Shown: in pieces, positions 1-8,948 of the stretch | How the letters are laid out: each line of letters starts with the position of its first letter | Numbering within the stretch: the stretch's first letter is position 1 | NCBI RefSeq assembly: GCF_014201415.1 | Contig: NZ_JACHEH010000002.1 | Coordinates: 496,001-560,000 of the forward strand | Source of the DNA: Chelatococcus composti | GTDB lineage: Bacteria > Pseudomonadota > Alphaproteobacteria > Rhizobiales > Beijerinckiaceae | DNA: 64,000 nt | Direction: 5' to 3' | The notes under the pieces: model-generated | Databases searched by the model: none | What the model was told of the DNA's origin: nothing | Seen by the model: only the letters and a program-made list of their open reading frames with translations | Translations under genes and position numbers: made by a program

Positions 1-1
1 G

Positions 2-883
2 CCGCGCGCCGACATCGTTGCCGTGCAGGCCTCCGCCACGCTGGCGACCGTTCTGCACCTGTTCCGCACCGCCGGCCATTCGCGGATTCCCGTTTACGGC
101 GAGAATCTCGACGAGCCGCTCGGCATGGTTCACATCCGGGACTTCGTCGACTACATCGCGGCGCGCGCCGAGACGGCGGGCCGCGAGCGCCTGCGCCGCA
201 GCCCGGGCCGCGGCCGCAGCGACGCGTCGGCGGAAGTGCAGGCCGAGGCCATGCGGATCGGGGTCGATCTCGAGGCCCCGCTCTCGGGCGCCAACATCCT
301 GCGCCCCGTGCTCTTCGTGCCGCCGTCCATGCCGGCGATGGACCTGCTCGTGAAGATGCAGACTTCCCGCACACACATGGCCCTCGTCATCGACGAGTAT
401 GGCGGCACCGACGGCCTCGTCTCCATGGAAGACATCGTGGAGATGATCGTCGGCGACATTGAGGACGAGCACGACGACGAGGAGGCGGCGCAGATCGTGG
501 CCGACGGCGAGGGCCGCTGGATCGTCGACGCGCGTACCAGCCTCGAGGACGTCTCGGAGGAGCTCGGCGTCGAGCTCGCCGACGCGGACATTGCCGAGGA
601 GGTCGATACGCTCGGCGGCCTCATTGTCACGCTGGCCGGCCGCGTGCCGGTGCGCGGCGAGCTGGTGTCGGGGCCAGACAGCCTCGAGTTCGAGGTTCTC
701 GATGCGGACCCCCGCCGGCTGAAGAAGATCCGCATCCACAAGGTCAAGGCCGGGCTGGCGCCGGCGCGCCGCGCCGGCCGCAGGGCGGAGGCCGACACAC
801 CCGCGACGATGCCTCCCGCGGCCGGAACAGCGCCCGCGGCGCCCGACACGCTCGAGGACCAGACGCCGGGAGCCGCCGCTTGA
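2..883 (+). CDS. corC: CorC/TlyC-like CBS-domain protein (5'-truncated by window edge)
   Basis: This is the C-terminal part of a CorC/HlyC-type protein; the frame is open through the left edge, so the real start lies outside the window. The visible part starts with PRADIVAV, the usual entry into the tandem CBS pair (the second CBS domain includes HMALVIDEYGGTDGLVSMED). A CorC_HlyC transporter-associated domain follows, with the acidic stretch GDIEDEHDDEE and DTLGGLI. The C-terminal 50 residues are a low-complexity Ala/Pro tail. There is no membrane domain in this part, so it is likely the soluble YbeX type. That type sits next to lnt in many proteobacteria and is linked to Mg/Co handling and ribosome maturation. 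Its stop overlaps the lnt start by 4 nt. Confidence 0.85.
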   Translation, partial: PRADIVAVQASATLATVLHLFRTAGHSRIPVYGENLDEPLGMVHIRDFVDYIAARAETAGRERLRRSPGRGRSDASAEVQAEAMRIGVDLEAPLSGANILRPVLFVPPSMPAMDLLVKMQTSRTHMALVIDEYGGTDGLVSMEDIVEMIVGDIEDEHDDEEAAQIVADGEGRWIVDARTSLEDVSEELGVELADADIAEEVDTLGGLIVTLAGRVPVRGELVSGPDSLEFEVLDADPRRLKKIRIHKVKAGLAPARRAGRRAEADTPATMPPAAGTAPAAPDTLEDQTPGAAA

Positions 884-2508
884 CGCTCGCTGACTTTGCG
901 CGCGCCGTCGTCCTGTCCTGGGGTTGGCGACGGCGCGTTGCTGCCTTCGTCGCGGGGGCGGTCGGCGCCCTAGCCATGCCCCCCTTCGGGCTCTGGCCTG
1001 TCCTAGCCCTCAGCCTGCCGGTCGCCGTCTGGCTCATCGACGGCGCCGGCGGGCGCACGCCCATGCGCACGGCGCTGGCAGCCGCGGCCATCGGCTGGTG
1101 GTTCGGCTTCGGCTATTTCCTCGCCGGCCTCTGGTGGCTCGGCGCCGCCTTCCTGGTAGAGGCAGAGGAATTCGCCTGGGCGCTGCCGCTCGGCGTGCTC
1201 GGCCTGCCCGCCGGCCTCGCCTTCTTCCCTGCTTTCGGCTTCGGCGTCGCGCGACTTCTGTGGTCCCCCGGCCCGGCGCGGATCCTCGCCTTCGCGGCAG
1301 GCCTTGCCACGGCCGAATGGCTGCGGGGCCATATCCTCACGGGTTTTCCGTGGAACAGCCTTGGCCTGGCTCTTGGGCAGGAGCTGTACCTGGCGCAGGC
1401 CGCCGCCCTTGTCGGGCTCTACGGCCTCACGGTCCTCGCGGCAGCCGCTTTCGCGGCTCCGGCAACGCTTGCGGATGAGGGCGGGCGCTGGCGCCGGCTG
1501 GGGCCAAGCGCCGCAGGACTCGCCGTTCTCGCGGCCATGGCGGGCTATGGCCTCTGGCGCGTGCCCTCTGCGCCCTCGCCGACCGTGCCGGGTGTGGTGC
1601 TGCGGATCATGCAGCCCAACCTGCCGCAGGATGCCAAGTTCCGGCCGGAGAATCGGGAGGCGATCCTCAACCACTATCTCGCGCTCAGCGAGAACGGCCC
1701 TGCCGACGGGCCGGCAGGTATGGACGGTGTCACGCATCTCGTCTGGCCGGAGAGTGCCTTTCCCTTCCTCCTCGCGCGCGACCCGGATGCCCTCGGCGCC
1801 ATCGCGGCGCTGCTGCCGCCCGGAGCCGTGCTCGTTACCGGCGCGGCGCGCGCCATGGAGCCGCTGCCCGGCGAGACGAGCCTGCGCTTCTTCAACGCTA
1901 TCCAGGTCGTCGACGACGAAGGCCGCATCACCGGCATATACGACAAGGTGCACCTCGTGCCCTTCGGCGAATATCTGCCGCTCGACGGGCTGCTGCGCCG
2001 CCTTGGCCTGCGCCAGTTCGTGCATGCGCCCGGCGGCTTCGAGGCAGGGCGGGAGCGGACACTGCTGCCCGTGCCCGGCCTGCCGCCCGTCGCTGGACTG
2101 ATCTGCTACGAGGCGATCTTTCCGGGTGAGGTGTTGCCGCAGGACGGGACGCGCCCGGGCGTATTCGTCAACGTCACGAACGATGCCTGGTTCGGCAAGA
2201 CGCCCGGTCCCTACCAGCACATGGCGCAGGCCCGGCTGCGCAGCATAGAGCAGGGCATCCCCCTCATCCGGGCGGCGAACACGGGTATCTCGGCGGTCGT
2301 CGACGGCTACGGCCGGCTCGTCGCCTCACTGCCGCTCGGGGCCGAAGGCGTCCTCGACGCCTCCTTGCCTGAAGCCCTGCCAGCCACGATTTATGCAAGA
2401 TCGGGGGATGTGATATTCTGGTTTCTCACATTGAGTGCCGCCGTCGGCGCAATGGTCGCACGGCGAGGTGGCCGGACGGATCGCGACGAACGGATGGGAA
2501 GACGATGA
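880..2508 (+). CDS. lnt: Apolipoprotein N-acyltransferase
   Basis: An inner-membrane enzyme that adds the third acyl chain to lipoproteins, using phospholipid as donor. 542 aa, within the usual range. The N-terminal half has several hydrophobic segments (roughly residues 20-230). The periplasmic nitrilase-like domain follows, with the catalytic triad in its expected motifs: Glu291 (LVWPES), Lys356 (YDKVHLVPFGEY) and Cys409 (GLICYEAIFP). The start is a TTG embedded in the stop of the preceding corC gene (TTGA), and the stop overlaps the next gene (ATGA), so the three genes are translationally coupled. Confidence 0.95.
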   Translation: MTLADFARAVVLSWGWRRRVAAFVAGAVGALAMPPFGLWPVLALSLPVAVWLIDGAGGRTPMRTALAAAAIGWWFGFGYFLAGLWWLGAAFLVEAEEFAWALPLGVLGLPAGLAFFPAFGFGVARLLWSPGPARILAFAAGLATAEWLRGHILTGFPWNSLGLALGQELYLAQAAALVGLYGLTVLAAAAFAAPATLADEGGRWRRLGPSAAGLAVLAAMAGYGLWRVPSAPSPTVPGVVLRIMQPNLPQDAKFRPENREAILNHYLALSENGPADGPAGMDGVTHLVWPESAFPFLLARDPDALGAIAALLPPGAVLVTGAARAMEPLPGETSLRFFNAIQVVDDEGRITGIYDKVHLVPFGEYLPLDGLLRRLGLRQFVHAPGGFEAGRERTLLPVPGLPPVAGLICYEAIFPGEVLPQDGTRPGVFVNVTNDAWFGKTPGPYQHMAQARLRSIEQGIPLIRAANTGISAVVDGYGRLVASLPLGAEGVLDASLPEALPATIYARSGDVIFWFLTLSAAVGAMVARRGGRTDRDERMGRR

Positions 2509-2939
2509 AAACAACGCCTGCGAGCGTCAAGAAGGTCCCTAATCCGATCGACAAGCACGTCGGGAGCCGGGTGCGCATGCGACGCATGTTCATCGGCATG
2601 AGCCAGGAAAAACTCGGCGAATCCCTCGGCCTCACCTTCCAGCAGGTGCAGAAGTACGAGAAGGGCACCAACCGCATCGGTGCGAGCCGGTTGCAGCAGA
2701 TCGCCAAGGTGCTCGGCGTGCCGGTGGAATTTTTCTTCGACGGCGCCCCGACGGCCGATGGTGTGCCGAGCGGCGGTTTCGCCGAGGCGCCGTCCTCGAG
2801 CTATGTGTCCGACTTCCTGTCGACGAATGAGGGCGTGCAGCTCACCAAGGCCTTCATCCGCATCAAGGACGCAAAGGTGCGCCGGCGGATCGTCGACCTC
2901 GTGGTCGCGCTTGCCGACTTGGAGGGCGAGGAGGGCTGA
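2505..2939 (+). CDS. XRE-family helix-turn-helix regulator
   Basis: A 144 aa DNA-binding protein. The Cro/C1-type HTH covers roughly residues 20-75 (GSRVRMRRMFIGMSQEKLGE, then a recognition helix around TFQQVQKYEKGTNRI). After it come FFFDGAP and a C-terminal region (residues about 95-140) that may mediate dimerisation. This is the short alphaproteobacterial XRE type often found between lnt and metK. Its targets are unknown. The start overlaps the lnt stop by 4 nt, so it is co-translated with lnt and corC. Confidence 0.88.
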   Translation: MKTTPASVKKVPNPIDKHVGSRVRMRRMFIGMSQEKLGESLGLTFQQVQKYEKGTNRIGASRLQQIAKVLGVPVEFFFDGAPTADGVPSGGFAEAPSSSYVSDFLSTNEGVQLTKAFIRIKDAKVRRRIVDLVVALADLEGEEG

Positions 2940-3011
2940 GTCCCTCCCCGTTCGCTCTATCGAACACGTCCGTCATTCCATCTTGACCCTGCGCGCCGGG
3001 GCTGTCACAAA

Positions 3012-3063
3012 ACCTCGCCCTTTGGGCTAGGTCGCCTTCACGTGGGACGAAAGGATCGGGAAC
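3012..3063 (+). promoter_or_regulatory. Structured metK leader with masked ribosome binding site
   Basis: Two adjacent hairpins lie in the 124 nt gap before metK. The first, 3012-3032, pairs ACCT-C-GCCC with GGGC-T-AGGT (8 bp plus one mismatch) around a TTT loop. The second, 3035-3054, pairs CCTT (3035-3038) with AAGG (3051-3054) and CGT (3041-3043) with ACG (3047-3049) around a GGG loop. AAGGA (3051-3055) is the Shine-Dalgarno sequence, 8 nt before the GTG start, and is held in the second stem. This suggests translational control of S-adenosylmethionine synthesis. I do not recognise it as SAM-II, SAM-V or SAM/SAH, so a riboswitch function is inference. Confidence 0.45.
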
Positions 3064-4248
3064 GTGGCGCGTTCGGACTATCTCTTCACCAGCGAATCCG
3101 TGTCGGAAGGCCATCCTGACAAGGTTTGCGACCGGATTTCCGACACGGTCGTCGATGCCTATCTCAGCGCCATGCCGGAGGCGCGCGTTGCCTGCGAGAC
3201 CCTCGCGACCACCAATCGCGTTGTCATCGCCGGCGAGGTGCGCGGCCCGTCCGACATCACGAACGAATACGTTGCCCATCTCGCACGCCTCGCCATCAAG
3301 GACATCGGCTACGAGCAGGACGGCTTCCACTGGGAGACGGCCAAGATCGACGTCTACCTGCACGCCCAGTCGGCGCACATCGCGCAGGGCGTGGACGCCT
3401 CCGGCAACAAGGACGAAGGGGCGGGTGACCAGGGCATCATGTTCGGCTACGCCTGCCGCGAGACGCCCGCGCTGATGCCCGCGCCGATCTACTATGCCCA
3501 CGAGATCCTCAAGACGCTCAGCGCCGCCCGCAAGTCCGGCGAGACCGGCCTGCTCGGCCCGGACGCCAAGAGCCAGGTGACGGTGCGCTACGCCGACGGC
3601 AAGCCGGTCGGTGTCACCCAGATCGTGGTCTCGACCCAGCACATCGAGCACCATAACGGCAGGGAACTGACGTCCAACGACATCCGCTCGATCGTCGAGC
3701 CCTACGTGCGCAAGTCGCTACCCGAGGGCTGGATCGACAACCAGACCGTCTGGCACGTCAATCCGACCGGCAAGTTCGTCATCGGCGGTCCGGATGGCGA
3801 CTGCGGCCTGACGGGCCGCAAAATCATCGTCGACACCTACGGCGGTGCAGCTCCGCACGGTGGCGGCGCCTTCTCCGGCAAGGATCCGACCAAGGTGGAC
3901 CGGTCGGCTGCCTATGCAGCGCGCTACCTCGCCAAGAATGTCGTGGCCGCGGGCCTCGCCCAGCGCTGCACCATCCAGCTCTCCTATGCCATCGGCGTGT
4001 CCAAGCCGCTGTCGCTCTACGTCGACCTGCACGGCACGGGCGAGGTGGAGGAGGCGCGGCTCGAGCGCGTGCTCGCCGAGGTGATGGACCTGTCGCCGCG
4101 CGGTATTCGCCAGCATCTCGGCCTCAACCGGCCAATCTACGCCCGCACGGCCGCCTACGGCCACTTCGGCCGCACCCCCGACGCGGACGGCGGCTTCTCC
4201 TGGGAGCGTACCGATCTCGTTGACGCCATCCGCAGCGCACTTCGCTGA
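3064..4248 (+). CDS. metK: S-adenosylmethionine synthetase
   Basis: Makes S-adenosylmethionine from methionine and ATP in the cytoplasm. 394 aa, close to the usual length. Signature motifs are present: [14 protein letters not shown] near the N-terminus (metal and ATP site), [12 protein letters not shown], and the glycine-rich P-loop-like [17 protein letters not shown]. The start is a GTG 8 nt after an AAGGA ribosome binding site. The next gene, trmB, is a SAM-dependent methyltransferase and follows closely on the same strand. Confidence 0.97.
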   Translation: MARSDYLFTSESVSEGHPDKVCDRISDTVVDAYLSAMPEARVACETLATTNRVVIAGEVRGPSDITNEYVAHLARLAIKDIGYEQDGFHWETAKIDVYLHAQSAHIAQGVDASGNKDEGAGDQGIMFGYACRETPALMPAPIYYAHEILKTLSAARKSGETGLLGPDAKSQVTVRYADGKPVGVTQIVVSTQHIEHHNGRELTSNDIRSIVEPYVRKSLPEGWIDNQTVWHVNPTGKFVIGGPDGDCGLTGRKIIVDTYGGAAPHGGGAFSGKDPTKVDRSAAYAARYLAKNVVAAGLAQRCTIQLSYAIGVSKPLSLYVDLHGTGEVEEARLERVLAEVMDLSPRGIRQHLGLNRPIYARTAAYGHFGRTPDADGGFSWERTDLVDAIRSALR

Positions 4249-4270
4249 GGCGGACAAACGGACGACGGGC

Positions 4271-4960
4271 ATGGTTGCGGAGCAGGACAGGGGCGGCGCC
4301 TTCTACGGGCGCCGCAAGGGCCACAGGCTGCGCGACAACCATGCCCGCCTGATAGCCGAGGTGCTGCCGCGCCTGCGCCTGCCCGCGGGGGCGGATCCGC
4401 TCGACCTTCCCGGCCTCTTTCCGCATCCGGTCAGCGACATCTGGCTCGAGATCGGCTTCGGCGGCGGCGAGCACCTGCTCGCCCGGGCTCGCGAGAACCC
4501 TGACGTCGGTTTCATCGGCTGCGAGCCCTTCGTCAACGGCATGGCGAAGCTCCTTGCCGGGGTTGAGGAGCACGGCGTTTCCAACCTGCGCGTCTGGGAC
4601 GACGATGCGGTGCGCGTTCTGCCGCGCCTGCCCGCGGGCTCCATCGGGCGCGTCTTCGTGCTCTATCCGGACCCGTGGCCGAAGCGCCGCCACCGCAAGC
4701 GCCGCTTCATCGGTCTGGAAACCCTCGCCGCACTCGCCCGCATCATGCGGCCCGGTGCGGAGCTGCGCTTCGCCACCGACATCGACGACTATGCCGCCTG
4801 GACGCTGGCACGCGTCGCGCGCAGCGGTCTCTTCGACTGGCAGGCCGAGCGGGCCGACGACTGGCGCCGTCCCTGGGCGGGCTGGCCCGGCACCCGCTAT
4901 GAGGCCAAGGCCCTGCGCGAGGGCCGCTCGCCGATGTATCTCACGTTCGTGCGGCGCTGA
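4271..4960 (+). CDS. trmB: tRNA (guanine-N7-)-methyltransferase
   Basis: Methylates G46 of tRNAs to m7G using SAM. The N-terminal FYGRRKG motif, the SAM-binding glycine motif LEIGFGGGEHL, FIGCEPFVNG and the family signature YPDPWPKRRHRKRRFI are all visible. I start it at ATG 4271 (229 aa): this leaves about ten residues before FYGRRKG, as in homologues, and avoids overlap with metK. An upstream in-frame TTG at 4220 would overlap metK by 29 nt and is less likely. It is co-transcribed with metK. Confidence 0.93.
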   Translation: MVAEQDRGGAFYGRRKGHRLRDNHARLIAEVLPRLRLPAGADPLDLPGLFPHPVSDIWLEIGFGGGEHLLARARENPDVGFIGCEPFVNGMAKLLAGVEEHGVSNLRVWDDDAVRVLPRLPAGSIGRVFVLYPDPWPKRRHRKRRFIGLETLAALARIMRPGAELRFATDIDDYAAWTLARVARSGLFDWQAERADDWRRPWAGWPGTRYEAKALREGRSPMYLTFVRR

Positions 4961-5294
4961 GCGGCAGCTTTTGCCTGTTGCTCCGCCCGTTTCCGCTTGT
5001 GGAAAAGACGCGTTTTCGTTATGACACCTCCGTTCGGTGGGGCGCTGCATCCTGTGTGCGGCGGAGTTGCCATTTGGTAATGGGCTTCGTGCCGCAAGAC
5101 CCCGCTCCCCGACGTGATCAGACGCTCTCCGTCGCCGGTTTTGAAGACGCCGGCACGGCCGCCCGGAACGCAAGGTGCAGACGGGCGGCCACTACCGCGT
5201 GGAATGTTCGGCATTTCAGGCGGCCGGCGACAGGGAGCGTAATGCAACACCAGCCGCCGGCGTTGTCCGCCTTGAACAGGCGTTAGGAGACCGA
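4961..5294 (+). promoter_or_regulatory. Long rpsA leader and probable promoter
   Basis: A 334 nt stretch with no convincing gene between trmB and rpsA. The best sigma70-like pair is TTGTGG (4997-5002), a 17 nt spacer and TATGAC (5020-5025), which would give a leader of about 260 nt. The ribosome binding site TAGGAGA (5284-5290) is 4 nt before ATG 5295. I see no tRNA or clear terminator. The long untranslated leader would fit autoregulation of S1 synthesis, but no specific structure could be assigned. Confidence 0.4.
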
Positions 5295-6998
5295 ATGTCC
5301 GTATCCGCTCACCAGGCCCCGTCCCGTGAAGATTTCGCGGCGCTTCTCGAAGAGTCCTTTGCGCAGTCCGAACCCGTCGAGGGGACGGTCGTCAAGGGCC
5401 GCGTCGTTGCCATCGAGAAGGACGTCGCCGTCATCGATATCGGCCTGAAGACCGAAGGCCGTGTCCCTCTCAAGGAATTCGTCGGTCCGGGTCGGGACCA
5501 GTCGCTCCAGGTGGGCGACGAGGTCGAGGTTTACCTGGAGCGCATCGAGAATGCGCTCGGTGAAGCCGTCATCTCGCGCGACAAGGCGCGCCGCGAAGAG
5601 AGCTGGGTCAAGCTCGAGAAGGCCTTCGAGGCCAACGAGAAGGTCACCGGCATCATCTTCAACCAGGTCAAGGGCGGCTACACCGTCGACCTCGACGGTG
5701 CCGTGGCATTCCTGCCGCGTTCGCAGGTCGACATCCGCCCGGTGCGCGACGTCACCCCGCTCATGGGTGTGCCGCAGCCGTTCCAGATCCTCAAGATGGA
5801 CCGCCGCCGCGGCAACATCGTCGTCTCGCGCCGTACGGTGCTCGAGGAGACGCGCGCCGAGGCCCGCTCCGAGCTCGTGGCCAACCTCGAGGAAGGTCAG
5901 GTCGTCGAGGGTGTCGTCAAGAACATCACCGAGTACGGTGCGTTCGTCGACCTCGGCGGCATCGACGGCCTGCTGCATGTCACCGACATGGCGTGGCGTC
6001 GCGTCAACCACCCGACCGACGTCGTCTCCATCGGCCAGACCGTCAAGGTCAAGATCATCAAGATCAACCACGAGACGCACCGCATCTCGCTCGGCATCAA
6101 GCAGCTGCTGGCCGATCCGTGGGAGGGCATTGCGAGCCGCTACCCGGTCAACGCCCGCTTTAAGGGCCGCGTGACGAACATCACCGACTACGGTGCGTTC
6201 GTCGAGCTCGAGCCGGGCATCGAGGGCCTCATCCACGTCTCCGAGATGAGCTGGACGAAGAAGAACGTCCACCCCGGCAAGATCGTGTCGACCTCCCAGG
6301 AGGTCGAGGTGCAGATCCTTGAGGTCGACCCGGTCAAGCGCCGCATCTCGCTGGGTCTCAAGCAGACCCTGCAGAACCCGTGGGATGCATTCGCCGAGAA
6401 GTTCCCGATCGGCTCGATCGTCGAGGGCGAGGTCAAGAACAAGACCGAGTTCGGTCTCTTCATCGGCCTCGAGGGCGATGTGGACGGCATGGTCCACCTG
6501 TCGGATCTCGACTGGAATCGTCCCGGCGAGCAGGTCATCGAGGAGTTCAAGAAGGGCGACGTGGTGCGTGCCGTCGTTCTCGACGTTGACGTCGAGAAGG
6601 AGCGCATCTCGCTCGGCATCAAGCAGCTTGAGGGCGACCCCTTCGCCGACGCCGGCGACATCAAGAAGGGCTCTGTCGTCACCTGCGAGGTGCTGGAGGT
6701 GAAGGATTCCGGCATCGAGGTGAAGATCGTCGACACCGACATGACCGCCTTCATCCGCCGCGCCGAGCTGGCGCGCGACCGCTCCGAGCAGCGCCCCGAG
6801 CGCTTCGCCCCGGGCGAGAAGGTCGATGCGCGCGTCGTGCAGTTCGACCGCAAGGCCCGTCGTATCCAGCTCTCCATCAAGGCCCTTGAGGTCGCGGAGG
6901 AGAAGGAGGCGATCGCCCAGTACGGCTCGACCGATTCGGGCGCCTCGCTCGGTGACATCCTCGGCGCAGCCCTCAAGCGCGCCAACGAGAAGAAGTAA
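5295..6998 (+). CDS. rpsA: 30S ribosomal protein S1
   Basis: The large RNA-binding ribosomal protein needed to recruit most mRNAs. 567 aa with six consecutive S1 (OB-fold) repeats. Each repeat shows the pattern V-x-G-x-V ... GAFV/GLF ... G-x-x-GL-x-H-x-S/T ... ISLGIKQL, for example GVVKNITEYGAFVDLGGIDG and GRVTNITDYGAFVELEPG. The start at ATG 5295 follows an excellent TAGGAGA site and gives the canonical MSVSAHQAPSREDFAALLEE. The open frame extends upstream to 5175 but without homology. A strong intrinsic terminator follows. Confidence 0.96.
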   Translation: MSVSAHQAPSREDFAALLEESFAQSEPVEGTVVKGRVVAIEKDVAVIDIGLKTEGRVPLKEFVGPGRDQSLQVGDEVEVYLERIENALGEAVISRDKARREESWVKLEKAFEANEKVTGIIFNQVKGGYTVDLDGAVAFLPRSQVDIRPVRDVTPLMGVPQPFQILKMDRRRGNIVVSRRTVLEETRAEARSELVANLEEGQVVEGVVKNITEYGAFVDLGGIDGLLHVTDMAWRRVNHPTDVVSIGQTVKVKIIKINHETHRISLGIKQLLADPWEGIASRYPVNARFKGRVTNITDYGAFVELEPGIEGLIHVSEMSWTKKNVHPGKIVSTSQEVEVQILEVDPVKRRISLGLKQTLQNPWDAFAEKFPIGSIVEGEVKNKTEFGLFIGLEGDVDGMVHLSDLDWNRPGEQVIEEFKKGDVVRAVVLDVDVEKERISLGIKQLEGDPFADAGDIKKGSVVTCEVLEVKDSGIEVKIVDTDMTAFIRRAELARDRSEQRPERFAPGEKVDARVVQFDRKARRIQLSIKALEVAEEKEAIAQYGSTDSGASLGDILGAALKRANEKK

Positions 6999-7065
6999 GC
7001 CTTCGCGCGCTGCTGCGGGGCGCTCCTGCCGCTCCGCAGCGCCTGTGAGGCGACCTGACCAAACG

Positions 7066-7094
7066 ACCCGCCCGGCCTCCGGGCGGGTTTTGCT
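7066..7094 (+). terminator. Rho-independent terminator of rpsA
   Basis: A perfect 10 bp GC-rich stem (7066-7075 with 7079-7088) with a 3 nt CCT loop, followed by TTTTGCTTTGCTT. It is 67 nt after the rpsA stop. Confidence 0.9.
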
Positions 7095-7187
7095 TTGCTT
7101 GCATTTTGTCACGCCCCGCCTTGCCCGTGACCGGGGCCGGGGCTAGTGTCCACCGCGTTCCGATCAGCAAAGAGCCGAGCTTCGCCA

Positions 7188-8171
7188 ATGACATACGACC
7201 CAGACATCATGGCAGATCGCCGGCGCTTGAGACGCAAGCTCTCCTTCTGGCGCATCCTTGCCGTCCTCGCGCTCGTCGCCGTCGTGGTCGCCGCGGGGGC
7301 GCGGCTCGGCACCGACCCGGCCGGCAGGAAGGACCTCATCCCACGGGATCAGATTGCCGCGATCCGCATTGGCGGCTTCATAAGCGGCGACCAGCGCACG
7401 CTCGATCTCATTAAGCGCGTCAAGGAATCGAGCTCGGTGCGCGCCGTGCTCGTGCGCATCGACAGCCCCGGCGGCTCGACGGCCGGTGCCGAGGCGCTCT
7501 ATACGGCGTTGCGCGAGCTCGCCCAGGAGAAGCCGACGGTCGCGCTCGTCGAAGGGCTCGCCGCCTCGGGCGGCTACATTGCCGCAATGGCAGCCGAGCG
7601 CATCGTCTCGCGCGACACCTCGCTCGTCGGCTCCATCGGCGTCCTCATCCAGTATCCCAATGTCGCCGGCCTGCTCGACACCATCGGTGTGAAGGTCGAA
7701 GAGGTGAAATCGAGTCCGCTCAAGGCGGCGCCCAACGGATTCGAGCCGACCTCGCCGGAGGCGCGGGCCGCGCTTGAGAGCGTCGTGCGCGATTCATTCG
7801 CCTGGTTCAAGGGCCTCGTTGGCGAACGCCGCTCGCTCTCCGGTGCTGCGCTTGACCGGGTGTCCGACGGGCGCATCTTCACGGGGCGCCAGGCGAAGGA
7901 GCTCGGCCTTGTCGACGAGCTCGGCGGCCAGCGCCAGGCCGTGGCCTGGCTCGAGAAGGAGAAGAAGCTGCCGGGCGACCTGCCGGTGCGCGAATGGAAG
8001 GCCGAAAGCGAGCGCCTCGGCCCGTCCCTCTGGTCGCTCCTCGGCCAGGTGGCAGCCTTTGCCGGCTACGGCGAGCTGGCCGATGCATTGCGTGCAGCGG
8101 CGCTGCGCGAAGAAGCAGGACGGCTTGACGGCCTCCTCGCTGTCTGGCACCCTTCGCTTCAAAATAATTGA
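7188..8171 (+). CDS. sppA: Signal peptide peptidase SppA (short form)
   Basis: An inner-membrane serine protease of family S49 that degrades cleaved signal peptides. 327 aa from ATG 7188. A basic N-terminus (RRRLRRK) precedes one membrane segment (about residues 20-38). The catalytic serine is Ser127 in GLAASGGYIAAM and the lysine is Lys179 in VKSSPLKAAPN, matching the short Ser/Lys dyad form. Starts at GTG 7146 and ATG 7209 are also possible because none has a strong ribosome binding site. ihfB follows 25 nt downstream, an arrangement common in alphaproteobacteria. Confidence 0.93.
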   Translation: MTYDPDIMADRRRLRRKLSFWRILAVLALVAVVVAAGARLGTDPAGRKDLIPRDQIAAIRIGGFISGDQRTLDLIKRVKESSSVRAVLVRIDSPGGSTAGAEALYTALRELAQEKPTVALVEGLAASGGYIAAMAAERIVSRDTSLVGSIGVLIQYPNVAGLLDTIGVKVEEVKSSPLKAAPNGFEPTSPEARAALESVVRDSFAWFKGLVGERRSLSGAALDRVSDGRIFTGRQAKELGLVDELGGQRQAVAWLEKEKKLPGDLPVREWKAESERLGPSLWSLLGQVAAFAGYGELADALRAAALREEAGRLDGLLAVWHPSLQNN

Positions 8172-8196
8172 AAATTCAAAGGGATAGGCGGGGGAT

Positions 8197-8517
8197 ATGA
8201 TCAAGTCCGAGCTCGTCATGCGGATTGCCGAGCAAAATCCGCACCTCTATCAGCGCGATGTCGAGAACATCGTCAACGCGATTCTCGAGGAGATCACCCG
8301 CGCGCTCGCACGCGGTGACCGGGTCGAATTGCGCGGGTTCGGCGCCTTTTCGGTCAAGCAGCGCAACGCGCGCGTCGGCCGCAACCCCCGCACGGGCGAG
8401 ACCGTCGATGTTGCCTCGAAGAGGATTCCCGTCTTCAAGACGGGCAAGGAGATGCGTCTTCGCCTCAACGGCGGCGCCGCCTCGGCAAAGAAGGCAGCGG
8501 TCCGGGTGAGCGCATAG
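8197..8517 (+). CDS. ihfB: Integration host factor subunit beta
   Basis: The beta subunit of the DNA-bending IHF heterodimer. 106 aa. [19 protein letters not shown] starts the dimerisation helices, and the beta-arm motif [12 protein letters not shown] carries the proline that intercalates in the DNA minor groove. A purine-rich stretch (AAAGGGATAGGCGGGGG) lies just upstream. The last ten residues ([13 protein letters not shown]) are a variable basic tail. Confidence 0.95.
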   Translation: MIKSELVMRIAEQNPHLYQRDVENIVNAILEEITRALARGDRVELRGFGAFSVKQRNARVGRNPRTGETVDVASKRIPVFKTGKEMRLRLNGGAASAKKAAVRVSA

Positions 8518-8530
8518 GGGCAGTGGAGCC

Positions 8531-8860
8531 GTGACGGTGAAGCGCTTTATCAAGTTCGCGATGCTCGCACCGGTCACGGTCGTCATCGTGCTTCTGGCCG
8601 TGGCCAACCGCGCACCGGTGCAGCTGTCGCTCGATCCCTTCTCGCGCACCGAGCCGGCCCTTGCCGTGACGATGCCGTTCTTCATCGTCATCTTCGCCGC
8701 GGTGATGGTGGGTGTCCTCATCGGTGGCATCACCGCCTGGCTCGCCCAAGGCAAGCACCGCAAGGCCGAGAAGCGCTATCGCCGCGAGGCGGACCGATGG
8801 CGCAGCGAGGTCGAACAACTGCGCGGCGCCTCCGGACGGTCTGCGCTGCCGAAGGCGTGA
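8531..8860 (+). CDS. LapA-domain (DUF1049) membrane protein
   Basis: A 109 aa protein with two predicted membrane segments (about residues 8-24 and 42-66) separated by the short loop RAPVQLSLDPFSRTEPALAV, followed by a basic cytoplasmic helix rich in Lys/Arg (KHRKAEKRYRREADRW). This is the LapA/DUF1049 architecture, which in E. coli acts with LapB in lipopolysaccharide assembly control. It starts at a GTG after a TGGAG ribosome binding site, 13 nt after ihfB. No lapB is present in the window. Confidence 0.8.
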   Translation: MTVKRFIKFAMLAPVTVVIVLLAVANRAPVQLSLDPFSRTEPALAVTMPFFIVIFAAVMVGVLIGGITAWLAQGKHRKAEKRYRREADRWRSEVEQLRGASGRSALPKA

Positions 8861-8948
8861 GCCGCTGCCTTCCGGCCGGCTGCGCTGTCGCGTAACCCGA
8901 GCGGCATCGGATGGACAAGCCGGCGCCGCCGTGCCACTTGCAGGCGCC

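Noticed and set aside
3001-3063. Known SAM riboswitch class before metK
   Set aside because: The conserved cores of SAM-II, SAM-V and SAM/SAH as I know them do not match. Only the pairing pattern is reported.
5283-7112. 609-codon open frame antisense to rpsA
   Set aside because: It mirrors rpsA codon bias, is rich in Asp/Leu/Val shadows, and shows no domain. rpsA itself has six clear S1 repeats and a good ribosome binding site.
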